A stretch of 64,000 nucleotides of DNA. Origin: a virus. The stretch's first letter is position 1. Each line of letters begins with the position of its first letter. Location of the stretch: the IMG/VR virus record IMGVR_UViG_3300033992_001502, positions 124,001 to 188,000 of that record. One strand, given 5' to 3'. This document shows, one piece after another, positions 29,301 to 38,480 of this stretch. The position numbers and the translations under genes were made by a program. The notes beneath the pieces were generated by a model. That model searched no databases. It had not been told where the DNA came from and was given only the letters and a program-made list of their open reading frames with translations.

Positions 29301-32300
29301 CCTCTGACTTAATTACTAATGGGTTATCTAGTGATGCTAAGCTATCAGCAATTTCTAATTTTAACACAAAGGCAACCATTCAGTTAACTGACGACGAGAC
29401 AGTTAATGTCAAATACGGAAAAATTGAAATTCGTAAATTATTTAGACCAACCGTAGGAGTTCTTTCCATATTTGAGACAATGGATTTTAATTTCTCAACT
29501 TATTCTAGTGACTATTCTAGAAATTTACTAATTGACTTATATAAAGATTTTTACATTCCAGCTGGAGCAAAGGTCCTTGACTTTACTAAGTATACGTATA
29601 AAGCAATAGGTACCGGTGCAATTTCAATAAACGGAACAATCTACGATTCTACTGATATTGCAGCAAGTGGCGAACGTAATTTAATATGGCAAAATACTGA
29701 TTTAATTTCATACTTTGAAAATATAGACGGCGACGTTATCCTAATATATGGAAATAAATTGCCGCTAACTACGCTTGACCCAGGAGATTCAGCCTTTAGT
29801 AATCGTCTCGATATTCCTTACTTTGACGAGACCGAGGACGCATTTGACTATATAGGCCCATTCAGCTTAAAAGCGGATCATACGTCAGCCTCTACGAGTT
29901 TAGCTACATATCCGTATCGTGAAAAGTTTTTGTCTGGCAGTTTATCTAGTGAGTATCATGCAAACTTGGAAAATTTCATTTCTGATTTTGCAACAGATGG
30001 TCGGGTAATTCCATACATTGCTAAATGGGGAATTGCAGACTCTAGTGATAGTCGAGATAATCCATACCGACTAAACTCAGACTTGTTATTTGGAAAAGAC
30101 AATTTTGGGCCATCTCATAGAGAGACTTCTCCTACCCCTGAGAAAATGACACATGAGTGGTTTTATATAGAGTCGGACTTTGGATACTCAGATGATATTA
30201 AATCAATTAGAAATAATTATTCGTATTTTAATGAAAACTTAAATATAAACTCACTAATTTCTGATTCTAATTACTTTGAGCAATATTTTACGTATGTGCC
30301 GGTTATTAATTCAATTCAAATAGCTAGACCTCAGTATAGATATTCGATTCTTAATAAAAATCAGTTTAATAAACAGTATGAGACTCTTTTTAAAGGGGCA
30401 ATGTTTAGATTTTATGAGTTAGCTCAAAACGGCTCAGCTGTTTCAGATACTCTACGATTTGAAGATTATAAGTTTAGCGTAATATTAAAACCGGTTAAGG
30501 AAGATCCTACTATTAATAGACAACCTGTTAAATATCGAGTAATTGAGAACACTAATTCAAAATCGATTACTGTGGTTATTGAATTAGTATTGGGACATAA
30601 AGAGCTATTACCTGAAACTATTTTATCTAGTAATTGGTCAGCTGGTACAAACGACCAAGTAACGCAAGCTAATCTATTCACCGGTTCAGTTATGTCTTCT
30701 CCGGTAAATTACCAAATTGACCAAGAAATTACAGCAGCGTCATTGCTTGAGTACAATAACCTAATTTCCGGAAGTTCTGCCATCTCAGCAAGTCCAGGCG
30801 ACACAATACAAGTCGTATATGGAAATAAGTCAACGATATTAGCAACATTAGGGTCTCCAGTATACGAGGCTGTTAGTAATTCACTAATTTCTACTGGTGA
30901 TAAATTAGGAACTCGAATTTATGCAAAAGTCGATCAGTCTACGCCAATTATATTAACAAGTGGAGTATACTCAGGCGTTAGAATCCAGGGAGTATTCGAA
31001 GATGCATGGGTAAACCAAGTTTCCGGAATAGTAGGTACGATTATTGCAGACGATGATCCAATCGGGGCAACGGTTACTCATTTTGCATTATCAAGCACCT
31101 CAGCTACTCCAGCTCAATCTGTAACTGGATATTTCCAGTTTAATGATGGTGGTGGTATTAACCAAACAGAAATACTTGACGAATTATTATCAACTAATAC
31201 TCGATTTAGTTTAATTTATAGCGATATTTCAAGTATCGTATACAATGAAGCTGTGTACGAGGTAGATCCATCCACACTTTCATCAAGTAATGGAGTATAC
31301 GATTTTGACGTAACGTACATAAGCGGATCGTTAGGATCAGCGTCGTATGACGAACCTATATTATTTAGAGCCGACTGGTCAGTGCCAACTCAAAACAGCA
31401 CTTTCTCAGTGTATCATAAAGTATCTTACATGGATTCTCTTTTTGGAGACTATCGAATATCCTTTAACTCAAACAGCGTTTCTAATTTAACTCACTCATT
31501 CCTTTACTATGCAAAGGATAAAAAGTATAACACTAAAGCTACTGCATATTCCACCATTAAACTGTCTAGGGGAGTTAATTTATCCGCGAGCGGCCTTAAC
31601 TTAAATCCATCAACTCTAGTTATCGAGTCAATACGCACATCATTACTTCCAGGCTTAGAAAGTTATGACGCATTAGCTGATTCTGAAATAAATCGAATTA
31701 GTAATGATTTTGCACCTCTTTATATAATTAAAGCGGGTGAAAAAAGCGTGCTTCTTAAACTTGCAGCCGGTGTATCCGTAACGACCGCAGCACTAGGCAA
31801 TTCAGCCTTAACGATTGATGGAGTAGATGGTGCTCTACAAGATGTCGTTAATATCACCAATATCAGCGGACAACCATACACAATCATTCCACTCCCAACT
31901 GGGCTTGGCGATTTAGTACAATACGTATATTCAGCAAACCCAGTGCCAAATAACACAACTTCATATTGGATAGAAGACATTAATCAATTCCAAATATTCG
32001 GTGGAGTAAAATATTTTGAAAAAGTATTTGAAAATTTATCATTCGCTAAATTTTTAAACTTAACTGAAAAGAGTCAAGGCGTTATTAGTTGGGAGTCGTA
32101 TACTGATGGAATATTAACTCCATACAAAACAATGGCGATTGAAATTGTACAAGCTGACCAAATTAATAAATCGACAATTGTAAAACTTGACCAAGTTGAA
32201 GTTAACTCAGGTCAAATTAATGGAGTGGCTGGATTCGCTTATTCAGAAGTCCCATCTCAAGAGTATTCTGTCAACCGATATTCTTCCGAATATGAAGTAT

Positions 32301-33181
32301 TGACAAAACCTGTAGCTGGATTCAAATATGAATTTTCAATAAATGATAATATTTTACATGGAGCAAATGTTTGCCTAAATCCATACGTCGATAATTTCTT
32401 TATTATAAAGGACTATGAATTTGTGAAATACTCAAAATCTTCAATTCTTGATCTTGAAAACAGTCAAAAATACTCATCCGTTTATCCATATATCGGAGAG
32501 ACTCCGATTAGTCGAACTGACTTTAATATGTTATCTTCGAGTTGGGATTACGGATATCATTTCGAATACTCTAATAAAACAGATTACGTAAAGGTTCCAG
32601 GAACACGTCGAGTTACTGAAGATTATTCATTTATTTCCAAGTTATTAAATGTTCCTATGCAATTCATAATGGAAGACTTTACTTCAATTGAATTAAACAA
32701 TACTGACTTTTTAGCATCGTCCGCTACTCAAGCAAATATTGTGTATTCTCAATTTGCAACTGAGATTAAATTCAAATTAAATATACCAGATTTAATAACT
32801 AAGCACTTATCAAATAACGGACTTCGTGACCAATTTTTAAAGTTCTTTAAATATTCAAACGGTTCTCAAATTACAACAGACCCAGTATTCCTAGATCAGC
32901 TTACATTTGAAGAATACTTATCTCAATATTGCTCAACTAACTTAACAAAATTATATCAAGTAGAAGCATTTGAATTTTATGAATTAGATGATAGAACGAT
33001 CAATAATAACTTAGTTTCATTCGAATCGGTTGAGTATGATTTACTCGGAGACTTAGGTTACGACTTAATTCGATCAGTCCGAATAAATAATACCAAATCT
33101 AATGTAATTGAAGGATCGATTTTGATAAAACCGAATACTGGAGTTAAATTAGTTCCAAAAATAAAAATTAAGTTCATTTAA
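26348..33181 (+). CDS. 2277-aa tail protein with inserted delta-60 beta-propeller
   Basis: This very large structural protein uses GTG as start (26348; no in-frame ATG close by). Residues about 335-690 contain seven delta-60 type repeats. Each has a (I/V)(G/A)G-x-F-T-x-Y core followed by a gly/leu turn and an I-D-x-x-F strand: IGGTFTSYNG, VGGEMLSYNG, VGGTFTEY, VIGDFTSYKG, VAGGFTSYNS, IGGAFTSYKG, VAGGFTKF. Seven copies fit a closed seven-bladed propeller inserted in a larger tail protein. The rest is Ser/Thr/Asn/Tyr-rich beta structure without recognisable domains. Its stop overlaps the next ATG by one base (TAATG). It probably forms part of the baseplate periphery or a side fibre; the propeller may bind a receptor or glycan. 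The propeller call is firm, the exact role is not. Confidence 0.82.
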   Translation: MANPNLTYTQLAERNVSFQLLRTNPKLTTNLKLTVDSVGDLWFNSIDANEKLANQKYKRFSINENSSHEVNLYKFYDNGKTPSTIAYEVGSTIGKTATAKDLKDQYDFDLYTSGAKYLSSRQYSEKFTYLAPLYVDQIIPTKFVIFKVPGPSNYTAGQGKDLDGIVKPEDFATDLFKNATVVKVFDMGPTSKIGKYLENIKKNPMFTKNPLYVNYKADGFSIYRGPSIKTGTYVELPEQLSTVLTRALPLLKVEQFITQGFERNNIVHPSILNLEFLFNDDTSNPYEFNRYFGFYCNDIDLETFDIDLTAMFNSKITASDSIDISTALASSEIGGGTVKTITVDPATDKMYIGGTFTSYNGYPANGIIRLNSTGEIDFSFHYGSGFSPAKVESIELDKFGKVYVGGEMLSYNGTPISNFIKLNTDGSIESTDFSFDSTVRTIHITPSQDIYVGGTFTEYTNSGDVLPSVGLVKINLDGVADSSFDVGSTGFSGGAGLVKKLIVNSSNKVIVIGDFTSYKGTTANGIVQLTNTATIDSTFVYGTGFNNVSTVNDIVLDEVGEVYVAGGFTSYNSNTVNRLIKLTEAGAIDLAFNYQTGANGTISKISLDLNGNFYIGGAFTSYKGVPARGIARIFKNGELDFSFNTSTGLSPQSVTDIVVHDESHIYVAGGFTKFQEVTTGGLLNLANVGIDNDQLIPINYKQTDDISFLLTNPTGVKLRGMNLTQDLSDLTNNRTSKDTLFFPYLKTKDGDIHLINSEDWNQSGSIVDFKIDNTSFDLGLTFGPKELVTQEIAEISTKDSKSTISIEIISKPNHLDKIRIYHPSGSVIDSLDLNGKYDELVFTRNYLPITTPYTLAYSAGISTIYVNGDRDLDQIAQSISDISDILNNTSISGVTLNTTSFLQTNRFGDAYGELKVKVLPVSSSYNFVKLNNSVTTDIVYADGGFLNKSHAIIDIGNISKLTQLLDTLVIKTDQNWSSISRLCNASDLITNGLSSDAKLSAISNFNTKATIQLTDDETVNVKYGKIEIRKLFRPTVGVLSIFETMDFNFSTYSSDYSRNLLIDLYKDFYIPAGAKVLDFTKYTYKAIGTGAISINGTIYDSTDIAASGERNLIWQNTDLISYFENIDGDVILIYGNKLPLTTLDPGDSAFSNRLDIPYFDETEDAFDYIGPFSLKADHTSASTSLATYPYREKFLSGSLSSEYHANLENFISDFATDGRVIPYIAKWGIADSSDSRDNPYRLNSDLLFGKDNFGPSHRETSPTPEKMTHEWFYIESDFGYSDDIKSIRNNYSYFNENLNINSLISDSNYFEQYFTYVPVINSIQIARPQYRYSILNKNQFNKQYETLFKGAMFRFYELAQNGSAVSDTLRFEDYKFSVILKPVKEDPTINRQPVKYRVIENTNSKSITVVIELVLGHKELLPETILSSNWSAGTNDQVTQANLFTGSVMSSPVNYQIDQEITAASLLEYNNLISGSSAISASPGDTIQVVYGNKSTILATLGSPVYEAVSNSLISTGDKLGTRIYAKVDQSTPIILTSGVYSGVRIQGVFEDAWVNQVSGIVGTIIADDDPIGATVTHFALSSTSATPAQSVTGYFQFNDGGGINQTEILDELLSTNTRFSLIYSDISSIVYNEAVYEVDPSTLSSSNGVYDFDVTYISGSLGSASYDEPILFRADWSVPTQNSTFSVYHKVSYMDSLFGDYRISFNSNSVSNLTHSFLYYAKDKKYNTKATAYSTIKLSRGVNLSASGLNLNPSTLVIESIRTSLLPGLESYDALADSEINRISNDFAPLYIIKAGEKSVLLKLAAGVSVTTAALGNSALTIDGVDGALQDVVNITNISGQPYTIIPLPTGLGDLVQYVYSANPVPNNTTSYWIEDINQFQIFGGVKYFEKVFENLSFAKFLNLTEKSQGVISWESYTDGILTPYKTMAIEIVQADQINKSTIVKLDQVEVNSGQINGVAGFAYSEVPSQEYSVNRYSSEYEVLTKPVAGFKYEFSINDNILHGANVCLNPYVDNFFIIKDYEFVKYSKSSILDLENSQKYSSVYPYIGETPISRTDFNMLSSSWDYGYHFEYSNKTDYVKVPGTRRVTEDYSFISKLLNVPMQFIMEDFTSIELNNTDFLASSATQANIVYSQFATEIKFKLNIPDLITKHLSNNGLRDQFLKFFKYSNGSQITTDPVFLDQLTFEEYLSQYCSTNLTKLYQVEAFEFYELDDRTINNNLVSFESVEYDLLGDLGYDLIRSVRINNTKSNVIEGSILIKPNTGVKLVPKIKIKFI

Positions 33182-35535
33182 TGGCAGTCATTATAAATCT
33201 AAGGGAAGTATCCGCACTTGATAGTCAATCTGACTTATCTAGTAAATTAAATTTCAACTTTAACCAGCTAATCGCATTAGGGATTGGCCAAACTGGTCCT
33301 ACTGGACCTGCTGGTTTAACTGGAGCAGCCGGTCCAATTGGGCCAATTGGACTTACTGGACCGCAGGGCTCAGTAACTTATGGGTTATCTGCTGCGATTG
33401 CACCAGTAACTGCACCGACTGGCGGATCCTATCCGTCTGCTATGGTTTTGGGCGATATTTTAATAACAGCCGACACTATATTAAAGAAAGTATCCGGTGG
33501 AAACGGTTGGTTAGAATTAGCGAATTTTAATACTCTTGTACAAACTGCCCTAAGTTCAAATATTTCGCCATTTGTAAGATTAACTCCTACCTCTAGAATA
33601 CTGAAAGCTAGAGTATCGTCTGGGTCTGATTTAACAAATAGTGCAACATCAACTGATCCAAGTTATGCAACTCCTGGAGCAGGAGTTAACTATCAAACTG
33701 TTCTTTATAACTTTAATGAGTTAAACTCTAAATCTGTAATATTCGATGGATCAAATATCGTAATTAGTGCAAACTCGTCAACCGCTAAGACCTTTGCTCC
33801 AGCAACCGCGGTTAATACGTCAACTGAAGAAATTACATTTACGTCAAATCACGGATTAGTGGATGGCCAATTTGTTACATACTCAGCGGAAGGTGGAACT
33901 GCAATAGGCGGACTTTCTAATTTCAATGGATATTTTGTTCTTAAGATTAGCGATACAGTTATTCAATTATGTGAAACTGCCGCTGATGTTACTAACACAA
34001 ATCCAATAAATTTAACTTCTACTGGTTCAGGAACCTCTCCGCATAAATTAATAACGTACCCTTCTTCTACTGAGAAGATGTTTCCAGCTACTTCAAACCT
34101 ATCATTATACTCTTATTTTAATGGAACCGCAACTGAGGCTAAGGAATTTGCAACAACAAGTAAAGGATACCGACATCAATTAGAATTAGGATCAATTGAT
34201 GCCCTTTCCACTTCATATACTTCAGGCTCAGCTGGCGAATCTTACGTAATTAGTCCAAGTTTTGAAAATCTACGAATGCGTAAATATCGATTATCGTACG
34301 GAACTTCTTTTGGTAATGAAGCTAATCCTGGAACCTATTTTCTAAGAGCGGAATACGACTTATCTTCGAGCGGAATAACTGCTTCGCCTGAGTCATTTGC
34401 TCCAAGAAGAAGTAGTGAGCAAATTTGGAAAATTAACCGAGCTGAGGCTCTTCAAGCTGACGGTCGTTCAATTGAAATGAAGTTTACGAACTATCGAATC
34501 TTAACGGACACTGAGTCAGCCAGTACAATTTCAATCGATGGATTATTTTTTAAGAGAAACGCAAGTTTTGGTGGCGGATCAGCTGCTGCCTATTGGGGAG
34601 CAGGTTTTAACTCAGCCAACAATAATATTACCTTTAAAATAGGGAGTACCAGTTCAGTATTTGAGTTTAGAAACCCCATTCAAGTCATTAGCTCAACCGG
34701 CGCAGTTACTACATACGGAGGTACTGGAATAACTGGCGTTCCTACTAGCGGCAACTCATTTACGATTGCGGCGCCGGTTACAGACTTAGCAATATTAACA
34801 GTAGACGCCACTAAAGAGCTACGTCTTAATAATGCAATTAAGATCAAAGGTGATCGTCTTAATCAAGGAATCCCTTTTCCAGCTACACAAATTCCATCAG
34901 CGGATGCAAATACGCTAGATGATTACGAGGAGGGTACCGTTACTAATGCTCTATTCTTAGGACGATATGAAACTCTTAGTGGTGGTAAACTCATACTTCC
35001 AACCAATTATCATTCATACGCGACGGCTAACTCATTTTCAGGCTTTCAGCTGTCTCAGTCATTCACATACACTAAAATAGGTAGACGCGTTCATTTTAAT
35101 TCAATTTATACACTAGACCTCAACTCTTGGCCAGCTGACGACATGACATCAGGTTCAGGCTACTATACATACACTGGGTTAGGGCTTTCATTACCATTTT
35201 CAGCAAGTGCACACGGTCATCTAAATGCACAAGTGACCGTTACTGATATAACTACTTTACCGGATCCTCAGCCTGACTATACTGGAATCTCGTATATACA
35301 AACATACTCTAATTATTTAGGAAGCCTTATTTCTAATGGTGATGCCGCGAGAGGATGGATTTATCTGCAGTCACAACACGCTTTTCCAGCAAATGAAGGC
35401 TCAACTGTTACTAATCGACTAAGCCAATTTTCGCTATTTAACCGAGCTGCTCGCGCTCCGCTAAACACCTCAAACGGAGAATATGGAGGTAACGTAACTA
35501 TTCGAATCTCTGGATCGTATGACGCGACCGCTTAA
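33181..35535 (+). CDS. tail fibre protein with short collagen-like stalk, 784 aa
   Basis: The protein starts with a helical segment (LDSQSDLSSKLNFNFNQLIALGIG). It then has about nine Gly-X-Y triplets (residues about 36-65: GQTGPTGPAGLTG, GPIGPIGLTGPQG), a typical short trimerising stalk in phage fibres. The remaining 700 residues are beta-rich. They include ITFTSNHGLVDGQFVTYSAEGGTAIGGL (about 220-245 in pieces), a pattern I associate with repeated fibre domains, and a C-terminal part (SFTYTKIGRRVHFNSIYTL..) resembling fibre tip domains. Its ATG overlaps the preceding stop by one base and its end overlaps the convergent minus-strand gene by four bases. It is the last gene of the run begun at the late promoter at 19442. 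Confidence 0.8.
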   Translation: MAVIINLREVSALDSQSDLSSKLNFNFNQLIALGIGQTGPTGPAGLTGAAGPIGPIGLTGPQGSVTYGLSAAIAPVTAPTGGSYPSAMVLGDILITADTILKKVSGGNGWLELANFNTLVQTALSSNISPFVRLTPTSRILKARVSSGSDLTNSATSTDPSYATPGAGVNYQTVLYNFNELNSKSVIFDGSNIVISANSSTAKTFAPATAVNTSTEEITFTSNHGLVDGQFVTYSAEGGTAIGGLSNFNGYFVLKISDTVIQLCETAADVTNTNPINLTSTGSGTSPHKLITYPSSTEKMFPATSNLSLYSYFNGTATEAKEFATTSKGYRHQLELGSIDALSTSYTSGSAGESYVISPSFENLRMRKYRLSYGTSFGNEANPGTYFLRAEYDLSSSGITASPESFAPRRSSEQIWKINRAEALQADGRSIEMKFTNYRILTDTESASTISIDGLFFKRNASFGGGSAAAYWGAGFNSANNNITFKIGSTSSVFEFRNPIQVISSTGAVTTYGGTGITGVPTSGNSFTIAAPVTDLAILTVDATKELRLNNAIKIKGDRLNQGIPFPATQIPSADANTLDDYEEGTVTNALFLGRYETLSGGKLILPTNYHSYATANSFSGFQLSQSFTYTKIGRRVHFNSIYTLDLNSWPADDMTSGSGYYTYTGLGLSLPFSASAHGHLNAQVTVTDITTLPDPQPDYTGISYIQTYSNYLGSLISNGDAARGWIYLQSQHAFPANEGSTVTNRLSQFSLFNRAARAPLNTSNGEYGGNVTIRISGSYDATA

Positions 35536-36323
35536 ACCTTAAGCTTAAACGGAATAGCTTTCTTTTTATCAAGCATACGTTCATAGTCCAGTAATACATT
35601 AGCATCAAATCCATGGCTAAGGTTCATTATCTTATTTAGTAAAATAATGTCCTTAGTCAGACAAATTCCATCCGATATTACAACTTGGTCCGTGCCAGAT
35701 ACAACAATAACGTTTTTATCCGGTTGAAAATCAGTGAGAGTCGGCATCTCAACCAGAAGCCTATCCTTGAACTCATTATTCTTTAATCCCGGAAGATGCA
35801 ATACAGCCTTTCGGCTAATTGAGTAGCCTAACGGTCTATTGCTTTTAGTATTTAGTTTAAAAATCTCGTACCGGTCAAGCTTTTCTGATTTACATACAAT
35901 ATAGATCACAGCCTGTTTATGTAGAGCAGTATTAGTCAAATGAAAGTTTAGGTGCTCCAATACAGGAATCTGTTTTCTTAAGTAAACCGTCATTACCTCA
36001 GATAGAATAGCTGACGCCATTCGAACGATTTCCTTACCATTAGAGTCATTCGATTGGGCCAATTGAGATACTATAACCATTAAGTTTTGATGTGCCCTAA
36101 CTGCGTTTAAATGTGAATCGTAGACCTTCTTATCAGCTATAATAGTATTGATATTTAGGTAGTGAAATGCAATTTCGTAAAAGTTAGAGAAATCAGTCTC
36201 AAGCTGATTGAGATACTTTTGTTTTGCGTCCATTAGAATGTACGTGTAGTATTCCAGATCGACAAAATTCGCTTGGCATAGCCACATAGGGTCTAGGACA
36301 AGCTTCGGGTTCAAAGGCTTCAT
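35532..36323 (-). CDS. unidentified protein on the opposite strand, 263 aa
   Basis: I do not recognise this gene. It is the only leftward gene between 15016 and 59274. The N-terminal half is helical with many aromatic residues (FVDLEYYTYILMDAKQKYLNQLETDF). The C-terminal half is mixed alpha/beta (QAVIYIVCKSEKLDRYEIFKLN, KNVIVVSGTDQVVISDGICLTKDIILL) and looks like a globular, possibly enzymatic or regulatory domain rather than a fibre. It converges on the tail fibre gene with a four-base overlap. Its ATG has its own ATAAATAA box 20 bases upstream, back to back with the late promoter of the rightward gene at 36403. It is therefore probably expressed late. Gene borders are well supported; function is unknown. 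Confidence 0.75.
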   Translation of the reverse strand: MKPLNPKLVLDPMWLCQANFVDLEYYTYILMDAKQKYLNQLETDFSNFYEIAFHYLNINTIIADKKVYDSHLNAVRAHQNLMVIVSQLAQSNDSNGKEIVRMASAILSEVMTVYLRKQIPVLEHLNFHLTNTALHKQAVIYIVCKSEKLDRYEIFKLNTKSNRPLGYSISRKAVLHLPGLKNNEFKDRLLVEMPTLTDFQPDKNVIVVSGTDQVVISDGICLTKDIILLNKIMNLSHGFDANVLLDYERMLDKKKAIPFKLKV

Positions 36324-36343
36324 GTGTAACCCCGATTTTCTTA

Positions 36344-36352
36344 TTATTTATT
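36344..36352 (-). promoter_or_regulatory. late-type promoter (AATAAATAA) for the leftward 263-aa gene
   Basis: The minus strand reads CTAAAATAAATAATAAG, with AATAAATAA at 36344-36352, 20 bases before the ATG at 36323. Together with the plus-strand box at 36378 it forms a back-to-back pair in a 79-base spacer. The first base differs from the TATAAATA optimum. Confidence 0.55.
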
Positions 36353-36377
36353 TTAGTCTAAAACCGTAATACTCTGC

Positions 36378-36387
36378 GATAAATAAC
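36378..36387 (+). promoter_or_regulatory. late promoter (GATAAATAAC)
   Basis: GATAAATAAC occurs 15 bases before the ATG at 36403, in the divergent spacer. The same ten bases recur at 43324. It would drive the 690-aa tail protein and the amidoligase gene. Confidence 0.68.
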
Positions 36388-36402
36388 AAAAAGACAAAAT
36401 TA

Positions 36403-38475
36403 ATGCAAGTAGTCACCTACAAGATAATTCCGGAACCTGATAAGAACTCGGTTGCGTACAGTAAAAATTATAGAATATTTTCTACTGGCGAACCTTTACC
36501 TGGGGCTGTGAAAATCGTGGGATTCGATGAATCGCTTGAGCTTGGAACAGCGGTCTCTACTAATATTAATCGTAAATTTAGATATTCGTTAAACCGTGGA
36601 AACTGGTCACTTTGGTATTCCTTTAGCCCAGACGATCTTTCTGAAATTAACGTGCTAGACTTTGCAAATAGCGACGTCTTCTTTGAGGTCAAGTACGAAT
36701 ACGATAACGGAATTAATTACGATGCGCTTACCTCTCCATTAATCGTTAACAATATTAAATTTAGAGTTCAAAGCACTCACATTGATGTAACTCTATACAC
36801 ACCGACCGTTTACTGTTCAGCTGAACGCTGTCCAGCTCTAATCGCTGAGAGAGAAGCTTCATTTAAACCTTATGAAGTTGGAAGTGCGATCGGAATCTCT
36901 AAGGAATTGAGCCTACAAACAAATAAATTGTTTGGCCATGAAGTAGTTTACTTTAAAACTGAGCCGGATAGAGATGGCGGAGATTTTATATTTAAAGAGT
37001 GGACTCTATTTAAAACACTGGATCGAAAATGTGTTAAAGTAGTAGTTCCAAATAATGTATTCCCAGATAATAAACCTAACTTTACTGAGTTTGGTGTAGA
37101 TTTTGAAATACCATTTGAGATTCATATCGATAATATCTACTTTCAGTCTATTTTTGGACCAAACACACAACCTCGTAAAAGAGATTACATGTACTTTCCA
37201 TTAACCAATCGAATGTACGAAATTCAAGGATCTTATCTGTTTAGAGGATTCATGATGGAGCCTCTTTACTGGAAAATTCAATTAACTAAATTTCATCCAA
37301 ATATCGATATGCTAATGAAAGAGCCTGATCGAATATTCCTTGACAATATTATTATGACAAGCGATGAACTATTCGGTGTACAAGCTGAAGTTCAGACAAA
37401 TGATGCTCTGGATAAACAACAGTTTAAAACGATTTCGCACAAATTCGATGAGACTCGTAGATCACTACACCCAGATCTTGATAATAAAATTTTGGATAAA
37501 ACTTTTAACTATGCTCCATTAATCGAGTACTATTACGATATGAGTGCAGTTAAACCAGTCTTGCAAAATTACATAACTACTACCTCAAACACAAAGGAAG
37601 ATCAGTACCTAAAAACTACTGCAAAACCTTACGAAATTTGGGCATACGAAAGCAGTTCAATTTACAGTGCATGGCTGAATAACCAATTAAATACTGGAGA
37701 CAGTTACCTAGATTCTACTGGTAAATTAGTCTCAGTTAAAATGAATGGGCCCAAAGATTCTTTCCTTGATCACTTAGGCAAATATGTGGTAGTTGAAGGT
37801 TATCGAGACCTGAGCCTAACCTCTAGATTTCAAGATTTAACCCAAAGTTTTGTTGGCAAATTTCAATTCAAGCAATCCGAGCATGCAGTTGTCTATAAAG
37901 CAGTTGCCTCAACTGAAGTTACTCCAAATATGACATTTAGCGCGCTAGTTAAATTCAATGCAGGATCACAGACCATCCGAATATTTGATGGATATGATAA
38001 CATCAATAGTAAAGGCTTAGTCATCTCCTGTGGAATAACTGACGTTTCTGGATTACCTAGCGTAACGATTCACGTAAGAATTAATAGCAGTCAATACTCA
38101 TTTACTGTTGGCGAATTGTTATACGATGAATGGTATTCAATAATCGTTCCAGTATCCGCTCAATACGGCCAGCTTGAAGTTAACGTATATGAATTTAATC
38201 AGGACCCAGCGAATATTAAAAACTACAATCGACTTGACTTAGTATTTAACGGCTCAGCTAAACCTGGAACATTTAGCTTTGTAACTACTCAAAATTGGGC
38301 TCTACCTTCTGCTAATTATTCAATTGCAAATGTTAGACTATTTAATACAATGGTTCAGTCAGAGGATCACGAATTTATAGTGAGTCAGCTATTCGTTAGA
38401 GACGAATCTACTCTAGCTATAATTGATAATGCTCGACCTCGACTAAATGTACCATTCATTGCAATAAACAAATAA
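36403..38475 (+). CDS. putative tail protein with lectin-like domain, 690 aa
   Basis: No family is recognised for the whole protein. The N-terminal part (about 1-110) has strand-rich sequence (VVTYKIIPEPDKNSVAYSK, KFRYSLNRGNWSLWYSF) like baseplate-attachment domains. The middle is a folded region with repeated aromatic/acidic motifs (GGDFIFKEWTLFK, GSYLFRGFMMEPLYWKIQL). Residues about 506-612 resemble a concanavalin/LamG-type jelly roll (MTFSALVKFNAG..TIRIFDGYDNI, then VTIHVRINSSQYSF..DEWYSIIVPVS). That suggests carbohydrate binding at the host surface. It has a late promoter 15 bases upstream, and the amidoligase gene follows after five bases, so the two are probably co-expressed. A virion role is inferred from context. 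Confidence 0.75.
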   Translation: MQVVTYKIIPEPDKNSVAYSKNYRIFSTGEPLPGAVKIVGFDESLELGTAVSTNINRKFRYSLNRGNWSLWYSFSPDDLSEINVLDFANSDVFFEVKYEYDNGINYDALTSPLIVNNIKFRVQSTHIDVTLYTPTVYCSAERCPALIAEREASFKPYEVGSAIGISKELSLQTNKLFGHEVVYFKTEPDRDGGDFIFKEWTLFKTLDRKCVKVVVPNNVFPDNKPNFTEFGVDFEIPFEIHIDNIYFQSIFGPNTQPRKRDYMYFPLTNRMYEIQGSYLFRGFMMEPLYWKIQLTKFHPNIDMLMKEPDRIFLDNIIMTSDELFGVQAEVQTNDALDKQQFKTISHKFDETRRSLHPDLDNKILDKTFNYAPLIEYYYDMSAVKPVLQNYITTTSNTKEDQYLKTTAKPYEIWAYESSSIYSAWLNNQLNTGDSYLDSTGKLVSVKMNGPKDSFLDHLGKYVVVEGYRDLSLTSRFQDLTQSFVGKFQFKQSEHAVVYKAVASTEVTPNMTFSALVKFNAGSQTIRIFDGYDNINSKGLVISCGITDVSGLPSVTIHVRINSSQYSFTVGELLYDEWYSIIVPVSAQYGQLEVNVYEFNQDPANIKNYNRLDLVFNGSAKPGTFSFVTTQNWALPSANYSIANVRLFNTMVQSEDHEFIVSQLFVRDESTLAIIDNARPRLNVPFIAINK

Positions 38476-38480
38476 CAATT

